NCBI RefSeq assembly: GCF_905475345.1
Contig: NC_066590.1
Coordinates: 62,001 to 126,000 of the forward strand
DNA: 64,000 nucleotides
Origin: Vespula vulgaris
Taxonomy: Eukaryota > Arthropoda > Insecta > Hymenoptera > Vespidae
Direction: 5' to 3'
Part shown: positions 30,371 through 43,400 of the stretch, piece after piece
Layout of the letters: each line of letters starts with the position of its first letter
Position numbering within the stretch: the stretch's first letter is position 1
Notes under the pieces: model-generated
The model's input: the letters and a program-made list of their open reading frames with translations, nothing else
Databases searched by the model: none
What the model was told of the DNA's origin: nothing
Made by a program: the position numbers and the translations under genes

Positions 30371-32696
30371 TCTGGAAAGCAAATCGACATATCTGGCACG
30401 TCGTCGGGCACGTATCCGTACGATTACTCGTACACGTGTACGACTCGACTCGCTTCTCTATTATGCGAAGAAAGATGCGAAGTAAGCGTTTCGGGGAAAG
30501 AAGGTTGCCGCGAACGGACGTGGCGCGATAGAATGGAGACGGTGCCGCTCGAAGGAGGGTCGGAAGGAAAGGGAACGAGGGAACTTTGTCCGAATGATTG
30601 ATCGTTCGCATTCAATAACTTGGCACTCGGTGTATTTTCGATTTCGCATTCGCCGCAATCCGGTTATCGTCGTTAATGCATTTAATTCGCCGACCTCCCG
30701 TCGTCGTTGCAACGGCAATCGATGCATTATTAATTATCGGCATGACAAACGCAATTAGCGCTCGTCTCCGCTTGGTCGGTTCCCATTTACGTACGATGGG
30801 TCAATAAGGACCCCTCTGTCCGCCGTCTTTACGATTTAACGATTCCCGCCGAATCTATTTATTAGGTGGAAATTATTAGAGAAAGGGAGGACGTTCCGCG
30901 ATTCGTCGCGACCGGAGAAAATTCCATCGGTCGGTTTTCCCGGCGCGAAATCGAATTTACGAATTTACGAAAAATCAGGTTTAATCGGAATACCCCGCAA
31001 TCGGATGCCGCGTCGGTTTGTTGGAAATAATCGAATGATAGACTCGATTTGCGAAGAATTTATTTCAAGTCGCATAACGTTGCGTTCGTAACGGTAAATG
31101 GGAGTCGCGTTTCGCGCTGGTACAATGGATTTCTACACCGAGGGAAGGGACTTCGCTATTCTCTCTTCCTCTCTTTCATCCAAACGATTTTCCTCTCGTG
31201 CGCAGCGTGCCGCGATATCGTAATTAATAATCCATTTTCCTGCTTTTTGCCAGTACGTCTGACCGTCGCAGCTCGTCGTTAACGCTTACGGGATAATTTA
31301 TTATCGCCGCGACCAACTGCATCGTATTGCTCGACCTCCGATTCTCTTCCTATTTTACGGATGCTTGCTTTTTCGTTACGATACACTTTCGTGTATTTCC
31401 GAGTACGTGAGCACCGAGTACGTCGCGACGAGGCGCGGCATCGTTCGCGGATATCACGATATTTTAACAAGGGAGATGTTCCGCCGCGTTCGTCAGCCGC
31501 GTCGCCCAACAATCCTTCCGCTTTCGACCCGTCGTATCCGTCGGCATAGCCGAAGTATCTAGGATCAAGCGATTGGCTGCTATCGACTCGTTTCCGGCTT
31601 ATTACGACGACGTTTTCTCAATCGTGCTCGATCCGAGCACGTTGCTCTCTCCCGCCAGGCGATTCGTTGTAACGCGCGTCGACGTAAAACGTACTCGAGG
31701 ATATCCCGGAGGATGCCTCTTACGCCCACGAACGAGTCTGGCTGGCTCGACGCAAACGAGAACGTTTAGAATTATTTTCGCGAGCGGCTTTGATGCGGAG
31801 CGCGCAACCTGATATATCGGATTCGAACTGTTTCTACAAGAGCGCGTAAACGCGTAATCGCTTTTTCGGAGTTCACTCGATTCCTTCCCTCCTCCTTCTC
31901 CTACGAAAGTTCCTCGCTCGTTAGACTCGCGTACGCGCCGATTTCCGAGAGCGTCCTACAGAGCTTATCTACTTGGCTGACCGCACTAGGATACGTTCCA
32001 CTTTGATTCCAACCTGGCGACCGCTGCACCTCTACCGCTACCTACTCGTATAACTAGGTGTAACGCGCGTCGCGCGTTATGTGACATTGTACGACGATAT
32101 GCGATATAATATCGTCGTAGCTATTTTAAATATATCAAATTTATCGACATTCGTTGTCGTTCAACGCGCGCACGTTCCTACTGCGACGGATCAAGATAGA
32201 AATTTGTCCGTCGTTTATCGTCCGTTTGTTTATCGCGTACGAGCTACCTTCGAAACGTTAAATAAAATGATAGAGCAGCGATGAATCGTATTAATCCGTG
32301 TGAAAATTTCGTACGATTAGTCGCGCGTTATGCGTTTTTTTATCCAGAAAACTACAACGCCGAAGAGGCCTTCGTTCGAACGCGCGTCGCTCGCGTTGTT
32401 AGATCGCGTAGACGCAATCCTGACGCGAGCCTGACTGCTACCGTCCCAAACTGCTTGGTCGCTTGGTTAAGCAAAGCGAGACTCTGGCAAGCACCTTTGT
32501 TCGCCGGCGCAGGATCGAAAACGTGTTCCGCGTTCCGTCTCTTTCTCTCTGTCTCTCGGGCACGCAGTTTATATAAGGGCTAGCACACGGCTCCATTATC
32601 TATGCTAATTAAGGAAACGCCGGCCATCATAGCGGGAATGCGGAATCACGAAGCGTAAGGGAGTTAAACGGTAAACTTTGAGCGAGACCGTTGAGA

Positions 32697-32757
32697 GAAC
32701 GGGCGAGGCGGGGCGGGACGCGGCGCGGCAGGGTGCGGCGGGGCGAGGCGAGCCGAA
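32697..32757. repeat. GC-rich, G-run-rich segment
   Basis: Repeated gggcgaggcgggg / gcggcg-type motifs with many GG and GGGG runs on the plus strand, unlike the surrounding AT-rich sequence. Confidence 0.7.
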
Positions 32758-35309
32758 CAATGACTCCTTGACACACGTCCGATGCCGGATAAGGGTCGAT
32801 TAGTCTTATATCTGATTCGGACGTGCCGTTAGCGCGTTATGCGCCATTAACGCTCGTTTAGATTTTTGTCGGTAACCGAACGTGAAGCGATCACACGGCG
32901 GAAGGTCCACCCCCACCCGACGTATCTACGTTTACGATCTCAACAACGACCCGCGTACATCACCTTTTTCTCGTTATACGGAGTTTGCTTAGACGTCCGA
33001 AGCAACTGCCGTATTTTAGATGAAATTTATTTTTATCCCCGGACGTGAAATTGCTAGCTTACTCGAACCACGGACGTGCCCTGCCCCCCCCCCCCACCCT
33101 CTATCATCATAGATTTTATATGAAAATTACGGAGAAACCTCCGCTATACCGCGTCTCTTTCTTCTCGCACCAACCTTTTATGTTTCCAATTAACCGACGG
33201 ATGCTCGCGTCGAGACGGCGACACGCGCGAAACTATAGAAATACCGTTCGAACGCGGCCAAAGTTACGGCGAAGACTTCGAACGTTCTGCTCGACGGCTT
33301 CTACCACCTGTCTTGCCAAGCGTTAAACGATCTACCGCATATGTTTCTCCGAAACGTCAAAGTTGCGTATTACGTAAGCAAGCGCGATCGAACGTTCGAT
33401 TAGCTTCGTTGTAGGCCTCCGCGATTTCATCTTGTCATCGAACGTCTCCGTTTACATCCCTGTGAGAACTTATGAAAGGCGAAGAAGAAAAGAAGAATCA
33501 TTGATTGCCGTTCGTTGCGTTTTTCAAACTTATCCGCGCGAACTGCGACAGAAGTAAGAATTTTTGAGCGATAAAGGGCGAAAGAAATTACTGGATCAAA
33601 GTCAAAGGGGATTTCCATTTAAAACCTCTATTGTATTAGTTTCTCTCTACGACGGAGCGCTGTAATAAGGTCAAAATGTATTATTAGAATGCGACCCGTA
33701 GAGCAGATTAAAATTAAAATACTCAAAGGGGGAGACGAAAGACCACCGAGCGAGAGAGACAACGTGCTTGCGTTTATACTTATTTCAGGTACTATGGCGA
33801 CTACTTTTACGAAACACGAAGCAGAAACGATAATAAGACAATAAATAAAATAAGGAGCTTTCTAAGAATATTAACTACAACGAAGGGTCGGTCCATCATT
33901 AAAAAGCGGGCTTGGCACGTTTCCTTCTTTGGTCTTTACGAAGCCGCCTCGCTACGGAGCAACGTCCATTGATCTTGAGAGAGCGAGGGAGGGGGAGAGG
34001 GAGAGAGAGAGAGAAAGAGATAAGCCGCTTTCGTTACGAAGCACGTAGAACGTGCGCGAGCGCTGATCGCATCAAAATTTATTTCGCGGCAGCATGATTA
34101 ATAACACCTACTTCTGCGTGCAATATATCACGCGTAATGATGTAATAACTGGTTTGCAGTTTTAAGTAGCACTACTTATCTCGCGGTACATTTTCTTCTT
34201 AATAACGTCCGAAAAGTAAAGCCCGGAAATAAATGTCATCGTGAGAACGTTTCGTGTCATTCGTAATAGAGAGAAAGAGAGAGAGAAGGAGGGAGGGAGA
34301 GACTTTCCTTTCCGGAGAAAATTTGGTGCGATTAGATATAACGGCGAACGATATCGCCGAACGTTCAAAGAAAAGAAAAAGAAAAAGTACGCGGATGAAA
34401 AGATTCGTCGGATGGCAGTCTGGTTGCCGGGAAAGCGATTCTCCCGGACGGACGACTGTTTCCTCTTATTTACGACCTCGGCGTCACACTGTTTTCCCTC
34501 GATCGAAATAACCGAGCTCGGCGGTTGTGCGAAAGACACGCTCTGACACGCCGTTGAGAATTATTTCCACTCTTCGTTACGCTCCGCTTACAATCTCCCC
34601 CATTCACCCCTCATTTCTCCATCTCTCTTTCCCTCTTTCTCTCCTCCGACGTCGACGTCCATCCGGCATCGTCCTAACCCAATTAACATCGGACAAAACG
34701 CCGTAATTGACTTTTTTCTACGTCCAGTTCTAACGCGAGAAAAACGCTTGTCCATACATCACGCATACAACAAACACACATACCTATGCAAATACGTCGG
34801 TAGGTTTTTCATACGCTCGCGAGAAACGCCCGTGGATTAACGTTTTATCAAGATCGATTCTCGTTGTACCGATAATTCAATCTGATGTCGGTGTAACGAA
34901 ATAGACGTCGAGATGACAAGAAGAGAAAAAGAATCTCGTTGAGAGACAGCTACATCGAACGCTATTTGGTCGCAACGTTATACAGCAATTTGCGTCATGC
35001 GCTATTGTTATTTTCTCTATTTCTCCTATAAATGTAATTGATTAATATCGGAGATCTTTATATACGCAAACAAATTGCGACTACTTCGCAATCGTTGGTA
35101 GGGGAGGGAGAGAGAGAGAAACGAAATCCTACTATCCGCACTTGACAAAAGTACTCTTTCTCGCGTGGGAAGTGAATGTATCCACCTCTATCGCGTTTCA
35201 TTTTGAAGGTAATAGACTTCGCTTAGGTCGGCTCATTATGAAGGACGGAACGTTGCTCCACCAAATTAGATAGGAACTTTTCAACGAGTCTGTCTCGCGC
35301 GTACATAGA

Positions 35310-35347
<38 letters not shown>
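35310..35347. repeat. (TA)n microsatellite
   Basis: About 17 TA units, followed by an acacgcgcg run. Confidence 0.9.
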
Positions 35348-35349
<2 letters not shown>

Positions 35350-35764
35350 GCGCGTACCTAATTGGATGAACGTACGATTCGAGGGAATAATTTAATGCGC
35401 GTCGGTGGATCGATTTGAAAACGATCATTCGTGCCGCATATAAAGCACGTCCGCTCTATCGCGATATTGCGCGGCATCGATACAGATTTTAATACGTTAA
35501 ACGAACGGATAATTCGCGTACGCATTTTCTTTTGGTTTCTCTAAAAAGGACGCGTCAATAACTGCGCCCATGTACTTACGTACGTCCGAGTAGATGCGTT
35601 TACGTTTCGTAGAGACGAGATCTCAGCGAGAGAGAAAAGACTAGCAGAGGGAAGACCGAGAAATATTATCCAAGACCTCGGACTTGGCTTCGGATTACAA
35701 TTAACGAAAGTGCAGAGTGCACACGCGATTTACGACGGTCTCCTTTTCACCTCCCACGTTCGCT

Positions 35765-35800
35765 CGCGTCGCGTCGCGTCGCCTCGCCTCGCCTCGCCTC
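35765..35800. repeat. 5-bp tandem repeat (CGCGT)n changing to (CGCCT)n
   Basis: cgcgtcgcgtcgcgt followed by cgcctcgcctcgcctc, seven units with a one-base switch midway. Confidence 0.9.
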
Positions 35801-38194
35801 CCAAGGGGCTACCCTTAATTCGATAATACGGTCCTGGAAGCGAACGATATCGTGCTCGGTCCGAGGAGTCGCGTGAGTTTCCTTCATTTTCGAGGCCAAT
35901 TCCGCGAGCGAGAGAGAGGGGGAGGTAGCGAAACGATTACTTTTACGTTTCTTCCCTCCCACCTGCCATTCTCTTTCGACGACGGATAAGATCGTAGATT
36001 CGGTATGGTAGGGGGAAGGAAAGAATTATTCTCACGCGTTGCGTGTCGCCGCGAGATCCGATAATTCGCTTCCCTAAGGACTTTTTACCTCGGCGTAAAA
36101 AGCAAGGACAAGCGGCGGACGGGACAAAGCGGAGAAACGTCGCTTTCTTCTCTCTTTTTTCCGTTTCGAAATAAACACGACTAAACGTCTAGATAATTTA
36201 CCTAGTTAAATTTCGTCATAGATAAGTCGCCGATAACGACCACGAAGGCCATTGATAAAATTTCATTGACGAGCGAGTCAAAGGGACGCGCTACGGAGTA
36301 CGTAACGAAAGGAATATTAATATTAGTACTCGGTAAACGAAAGGAAAATGCGAATTTTACTCGAGAACGTGCATAGATACGTTACGTCGTAATTATTCTC
36401 GAGCGACGAGATACGGGAGCGAGTCGTAAAGCTACATTGCTTTATATGGCCTTGCTTGTTTCGCTTGGAAAATATTACAACTGTTTACGTTCCTTGCTAT
36501 GGAGAGTCATATATTATTACCAACGTGTATGACGTACGTATATGCTAGAGATCTGATATTACCATCTTCGAAACGTTTATTTCGATAAAAATATTTCGAT
36601 AAAAATATTCGCTCCGAGTGGACGTCGTATCATAGATAGGTATAATATATCCACTTATCGAAACAAACCGATACGATTACGAGTTGAGATTTCGAAGCAC
36701 GTTCTTTTTCTTCTTCTCTTTTCCGATTGTAAAACGAGAACAAAATTTTTTTTCGCGGAAGTATAACGTTAGTCGCGTATATGTGCACGCGCGCATATCG
36801 CGTAAAATACATATTAAGAAGCAAAAACGTCGACAAAGTATTTTCGCTACAAAATAATTCCATGAAAGTAGCGTGCAAAGGACGATCTTAATATTTAATC
36901 CAACCGTGCGTTCTTCGAGGCTCGACTTTTTCTCAACGAGTACAACGATAAAAGGGCTCTTTGAAGAAGGCGGAAAAGCGTTTAATTATCCGCGTGCTCC
37001 TAACATTTCCATGTAATGCGAATCTTCGAGGCATAAAAAGGATTTACGTTTATCGAAGATTCGCCCGTTTCTACCAAGTTGTACGAAATACTCGAGAAAT
37101 CACGAGGAAACTTTACATAGTTCTTTTTTTTTTTTTTTTTTATTTTAACTCACAATTTCATTTTACAGCATCGTTGGCGTGGTTGTGGCAATAACGATTT
37201 AAAGGAAATCGTCGTTGTTTCATCGACGCGTAGAAAAGTTTTTTTCCTTCGTATCGAGGACGGAGACGAATCGTGTTGGTATATCGTACGTTTACGTATG
37301 ACGAGCAAAACAAGACTCTTTCTTACTCTTACGAGGCAGCTATATATGCATGAGAAAAGAAGCGGCTTGCGGTTCTTTCATGAATAATGCGCTAAATGAA
37401 CGTTTTATTTGCGAATGAAGAAGCAACACCGTGCGTTATTTCAAAACCCTGCTAAACGTCACGTTTGTAACTTTTCCGTCGAGAAAGAGTTTAAATCAAA
37501 ATAAAATCCTCTTCCTTCTCCTAAATTTTTATTCCACGTGTAACCAATAATCGCCGAAGAGACGATTCTTTTTTCTGTTTGTAAAAATATTTTTATGTTT
37601 GTAAAGTATTTCTATCGTCTTGAGTATTATTTTTCCTCTGGGAGAAGAGAAAGTACGTACGAGAGTAATGAAAATTTGGTTTTCTCGTGATATTAAGTTT
37701 ACAAACATCTTCCCAGCCTTCCTCGCTTTTAATTCGACCAAACGTCTCTCTCTCTCTCTCTCTCTATCTCCTTCTCGGTCCCTCTATTTATTTTCCTCTT
37801 TTTTCATTGTTACCAGCAAGACGGCGCACGTGGCAAGGGACGAAATAAAGAAGCAAAACCCGACGGAAGGATACAGGGTGAAGAGGCAAAAGGTGGTGGA
37901 AACATTGCGCGCTCTTAGATCTCGGCTTGTGCAACTTTAAAGTAGTTCGTGTCTAGGCTGGGTACATAAAGGGTCTATACGCTGTGTATGCGAGTGCTAT
38001 AAACGTTTCTACTTATACCGGGTATGCTCGTTTATTTATGAGTTATCCGAGTAACCACCAGTGTGATACCAAGTCCGATTTCTTGCTTTCGCGTTAAACC
38101 TGCATATGTGTAGATTTCGTAATGTCTGTCTTTTCCAATATACCATCGTACGTATGCGTTTACCTATACGAGTACACGCGCGCGTGTGTTTACG

Positions 38195-38198
38195 TCAA

Positions 38199-38234
<36 letters not shown>

Positions 38235-38292
38235 CATATATATATGTGTGTATATATAATATATACATATACATGCATATATATGTGTGTAT
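38195..38292. repeat. (GT)n / (TA)n microsatellite
   Basis: gtgtgtgtgtgtgtgtgtg run passing into tatatata and tgtgtg segments over about 95 bp. Confidence 0.9.
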
Positions 38293-38991
38293 GTACATAC
38301 GTAAGGACGATTTATCGTATCGATCGTTGCACAATTCTACCGTCAGTATCCTCCTCTTTTACCTCCCCTTCACCCTCTTGTTTCCTTATCTCGGTTAAAG
38401 GAAACCATCTACTTCCTTTCTCGATCGACTTATCCCGATAGAATCGCGTCGATGTTCGCTATTTACGAAGGAAATTTACCTGATATCGCAACTATCAAAG
38501 CAAATAACAGAATCACGAAATTAACGGTTGCATTCGCGTTCGAACGTTTTGTTATAGTTTTCCATTGTTTTCCGATCAGCTATCGAAAACAGTAATATAG
38601 ACGGTTTTTCGTCGACGACGGCCGCGGCACATAGATTATTCTTCTTATCGCTTCCGATTCTTGTTACGTTCGTTGTTCGTTCAACGCGAATGTAATAAAG
38701 GTCGATGGATAACAATGGATCGAACCGTACTCGAAAACAATAGACGAAATTACAATCGTTGCGGATAGCTCTATCTTTGTTATACGAGAGCGAGAGAGGG
38801 GGGGGGGGAGAGAAAGAGAAAGGACGTATCCTTTCTGTAAAACTTAAGTTTGCGCCAGTATTTTTGTACAGTATGTATTTAAGTACATACTTTACGCGTG
38901 TATCCAAGAAATTCGCGCGAACGAATCTCCTAAAGAATCTTTACTTTCCTTTGAATTTCTCAAAGAGGAAGAGTGGTGTTGGCCCTTTGAA

Positions 38992-39034
38992 CGGTACAAA
39001 GGTACCGTACGCGTCCATTTTGAACTTTGTACCG
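38992..39034. repeat. Inverted repeat cggtacaaag / ctttgtaccg
   Basis: Perfect 10-bp arms at 38992-39001 and 39025-39034 around 23 bases that include gtaccgtac. Confidence 0.8.
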
Positions 39035-39290
39035 CACTAATACTTTCGTTAATTTAAGCCTTGTTTTAGTATTTTAATGGCACATTAATTTGGTCATTTG
39101 CTCGTTGAACATGGAAATATCTTTGTTGATTCTATGATGTTTTGTTAGTTAGTTTAGTAGCACTGTGGTAACTTACTACTCAAAGGGTTAAGGAGCTAAC
39201 GGTCCGGTACGGACAACTCCGGCATCGTCGTCCGCGAAAATGGTAACGTGGTCTAACTATTCTAACCTTCTCTTAAGTCTTGATATTCTG

Positions 39291-39293
<3 letters not shown>

Positions 39294-39337
<44 letters not shown>
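39294..39337. repeat. Long (GA)n microsatellite
   Basis: About 22 GA units. A Arg-Glu-rich open frame across it is an artefact. Confidence 0.95.
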
Positions 39338-39339
<2 letters not shown>

Positions 39340-40327
39340 CCTTGCAGAATATCAGCGCGTGTATACTTTACGTCGCGCCGTGCGTACGAATATACACAAG
39401 AATTATTTCCGTATTCGCTCGAAAGGTCTCTCCTACGGTAAACCGTAAAGTATACCTTTCACCCTTCCTTTTTATACCACCGGCTTTGGCCATGGCGTTA
39501 GCCGGAACGGTACGTGTACGCGTATCGCTTTATATGAAAAGCACCGTCCAACGTTCGGCCGACTCATTAGAAATCTCATATATTCGGATAAGAGCTTTCC
39601 TGCGCCTTTAGAAAAGAGATCTCAAAGCTTTGACCGTTCGTACGTGTCCGCTGGAGACCGCGTCTCGACGAACGGCAGTACCAGTAATTCGCGTGGGAGT
39701 CGACTATAAATTGCCAATAAAATGTATTTCGCAGCGATTTCAATTTTTCTTTATTCCTTTATTTTTCACCTGTCATTATTGTTTCTTTTTATACGGACGG
39801 TAATAAAATCTCGTACGTTCTATCAAATTACGATCGATTTTTCATCGATCCAATGAAATTCCTCAGATCGCGACCGTGACATTACGTACATGGGTGTATT
39901 CAAATTTTTATCTTTCGATATAGGGAATGCTGTACTATACCAATACGGTTATGTATATTTGAGCGATATACATGCGTACGTAGAACGGACATTGAAATTG
40001 CGCCGCTTGTATTTTACGTTAAACGACACGTCGATCTCCAATTTTGCGCGTTGGCGATTCAATTTCAACGCATCGTACGATAAAGAGAGCAAGAGACAGT
40101 CATGGATTGTACACGTTCTCCCGTTTATAAAATGATGTCGCTCGATTTGCATCGAGGTTCATTAATGAGTTTTGTATTAATCATTTCTATTTTATTTTGC
40201 AAACATTCGGCATATGGGCGCCGAGAGCAGTGAGAAGTGCGTAGAACGAGTCGTTAATTTCTATCGCGATATACGATTTGCAGGAAAATCGGAAGCATGT
40301 GAGAGTGACGTTGCCACGAGACGAACA

Positions 40328-40332
40328 GAGAG

Positions 40333-40410
<78 letters not shown>
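40328..40410. repeat. (GATA)n followed by (GA)n
   Basis: About ten GATA units, then a GA run of about 15 units. Confidence 0.95.
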
Positions 40411-40412
<2 letters not shown>

Positions 40413-43400
40413 GTAGGAGGAGGGACCCAAGAGGGGAAACGGTTATCGTTCCCTCAGGCTCGATAGAAACAAACTTATCGAAGAATAAATTAGAAATATC
40501 AAATTTCGAACGAAAATTCTGGCGAGTTGATTCGATCAAATCGCGTGTCGCTAGTGCGACGCTAATTATCATCTAGGTGCGAAATGAAGTCTCGTTGCTC
40601 TTTCATCTCTACGCGATGTCCCTCTCCCTCTCTCGCCGCACGAGTATAATAACGATCGCATTAACGCCGATAGAGGTTTCTAAAAAAGAGATATCCCGTT
40701 GGGGTAAGCGCGCTGGTAAACGAGTCGCGATAATACGTCACGATTCGTTGCTCGTACGATACGCGGCTCAAGTGCGATAAATTCGCCGATGGGACGATGT
40801 ATCGTCGGATGTGCCAGAAAAATCGTATCGTTCGTTGCGATTTCATCGATTCGACCTTCGGCCTTCGCGATTCCCTCGCGTACTTGTCCGAGCCGTACTT
40901 TTGCTCGAGTCATCGCGAGCGAGCTTACCGGGATAGTTCGCTACTAGATTCGCGTACTCCCTAAAGAAGAACGAGGTATTCGTTCTCGACGTTGAAACAA
41001 ACACGTCGTGCATTTACGCGCATTACGCGTTTTGCTTCCTCCGTAAACTATTCGATCGATTCCCGAATAATAACGTAGACGCGAACGAAATTGAATTTTA
41101 TCGGCGATAACGCGTTTCGCGATTTCAAAGAAAGTGCGTAAAAGGCGCTCCGAGCGCGACGTCGCAGCCTTCCGCAATCGTACCCCAAATACGCGTACAA
41201 GGATGAAGCGTAAGTAGAGAAGATGTAAAAGCTATGACTTCAAAAAGAATCTACGGTATCCGCGTCAAAGAAGGTAAGGGGCGTACGAGTGTACGACGGA
41301 TGTGCGGAACCGTCAAGGGAGACCTTCGAGAATCTCCCAACTTCCCTCTAAGAGAATGAAAGAGCGTCGTTGACGTCTTTCCAAACGTAAAAGAAAATTT
41401 TTACTTTACTCGTAACCTGTGTACTTGCTAGCGAGATAATTAGTAAGTTCGTCGGACTTTATCGAGGTAGAAAGAGGAGCGGCTTGGCTCGTGCGAAAGA
41501 AGTGAAAAGAAAGAAGAACGAACGTCGGGATAAACGTGTACGCGTATCGGTACACAAGTAACGCAAGTTAAGTCGTCGAAAATCGTCACAACAAAATGAA
41601 CTAATGGCCTAGCTGCCGAAAATGCGAATCCGTTTGGTCGTTTCTCCGTATGTACTTGCGACAAATACATGTGCGAAATCCAAGGCGCGAGTTACGTGTC
41701 ACGATAAAAGCACATATAGGAGAATTCAAATGTGCCGCGCTACGAAGAGGTCTGGATGCTCGCTATCGTCGATGGCGTCGCTATCGTTCTTCAATATGGC
41801 GCTAGTTCAGGATGACACGCATAGGTTGACAAGGTGCACGCGAGACCTCTGCGACGAGATCTTTCCGTTTCCTTGGACCTTCCAAGGCTTCGAACTTGGC
41901 TCTAGCCGCGACGCGAACGATTCGCGGCTTAGCCGAGAGAAGGCGACGGAAAAGGCTCGAGCGATTCGTCTCCTCTCTTTCTCCGCCGCCTCCCCCCAGA
42001 CCCCCCACTCCCCGCGTACCTCCCTCTTCTTAAGGTTCACACGCACACATACACGCGCGCACGAGGAATGCGAGAAAGGCTTCCTGCTTTTTCCTGTTTG
42101 AAAACGTTTAAAGGGATGATCCGCGTTTACGGATCAAAAGTAAGAGTACGGTGATTTTGCGTGAGGTTAACTGGCGCCAAGCACGGATTTTCCAGACACT
42201 GAGATTTGTCGCCGACCAGAACCACCCACCGAGAGGCGCTGCCGACCTCTGATATTGATTTTCCGGGGGAAAACAGAATAGAGGTGTGCCCATGATATGC
42301 TACCGACTGGGTGGTGGACTGGGTGGCGGCCAGCTGGTAGGGCGTTCGTCGCTGGAAAGGGAAGCTCCTGTAACCTCGTGCACGTGAAATGGAACAACGG
42401 AGTTGGGCTCCTTCTCCTATAGGACGAAGTGGCTAACCCATTTCGTTATAGGCTTCTCTCGGCCAATTGCGCTCGACTATAAACAGATCTATCGAAATTT
42501 ATTGTTTCGAGCTCGTCGCTTGAAGAGCATCGAACGATATTACTGTTTTTCGCGAGATAGGTCTTCGTACCGATTCGAACTCCTCGCTTCTCCCTTCCGC
42601 GAGAGAAATTTTGCGATATCGCGCAAGGATCGCGTTTTCGCGTTCTCTTCGCCTTTAACGTTTGCGAACGGTTTTCGAACGTTCTCCCTCCTCTTCCCTC
42701 GCTGCCCTCTCTCCAAGTCCGCGCTGACTCGGTACAACGCGCGAAACTCGGTCCGCACGGACCGCCGTCGCGACCTGGATATCTCTTCATTCGCCCCGAT
42801 TCACGAGAAAAATGCGAGCTATCGCTTACACGTTCGTCGTACGACGAATAATGGTAAGGATTCGCTCGACCGTGAGGTGTCGTCGTCGCGTTTCCCGTTA
42901 TCAACGACGACGGCACGAGCTACGACTTGTCGTTACGATTATAAAGACTATTTACGTACTCGTACGTACGAGTTTCACAATCGGTCGAATCGTAAACGGG
43001 TGAAGGATCGTTTCGCATTGTTTCACCGTAACCTTTTACGGGACACAAAGGAAGAAAGTACGACGGCATCGCCGTGGCTTCGTTAAGTCGAAAACTCTCC
43101 TCTCTCGTCTTGACCTTTCGGTGTTCCCGGCAAGGAGTAATTTCATCGTCATTTTACTAACGAGCTATACGTTACATTATTCAGGACGAGAGTCGCAGCT
43201 TGTTCCGCTTAAATCCGTAAAAACAGAATTCTAAAAGATTATTTTTTATTTTCTTGTTTCTCAGCGAGATTAAAGGAGAATTCGTCCAACTCGTCCTTTC
43301 TAGAACCGAGCCTTCCTAGTTGCGTCTAGGAATCGGTCTTTATTCTTACTTTGTCGTTTGATTCTATTTCTTTTCCGTCGAGTAGTTACTTCTCTCTACT

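Noticed and set aside
40680..40913. 77-codon minus-strand frame with protein-like composition
   Set aside because: No family recognised and no splice or regulatory context. Consistent with background.
42403..43086. 227-codon open frame on the plus strand
   Set aside because: Arg/Ser/Phe-rich, no domain, typical of stop-poor CpG-rich background. Overlaps an equally long frame on the other strand.
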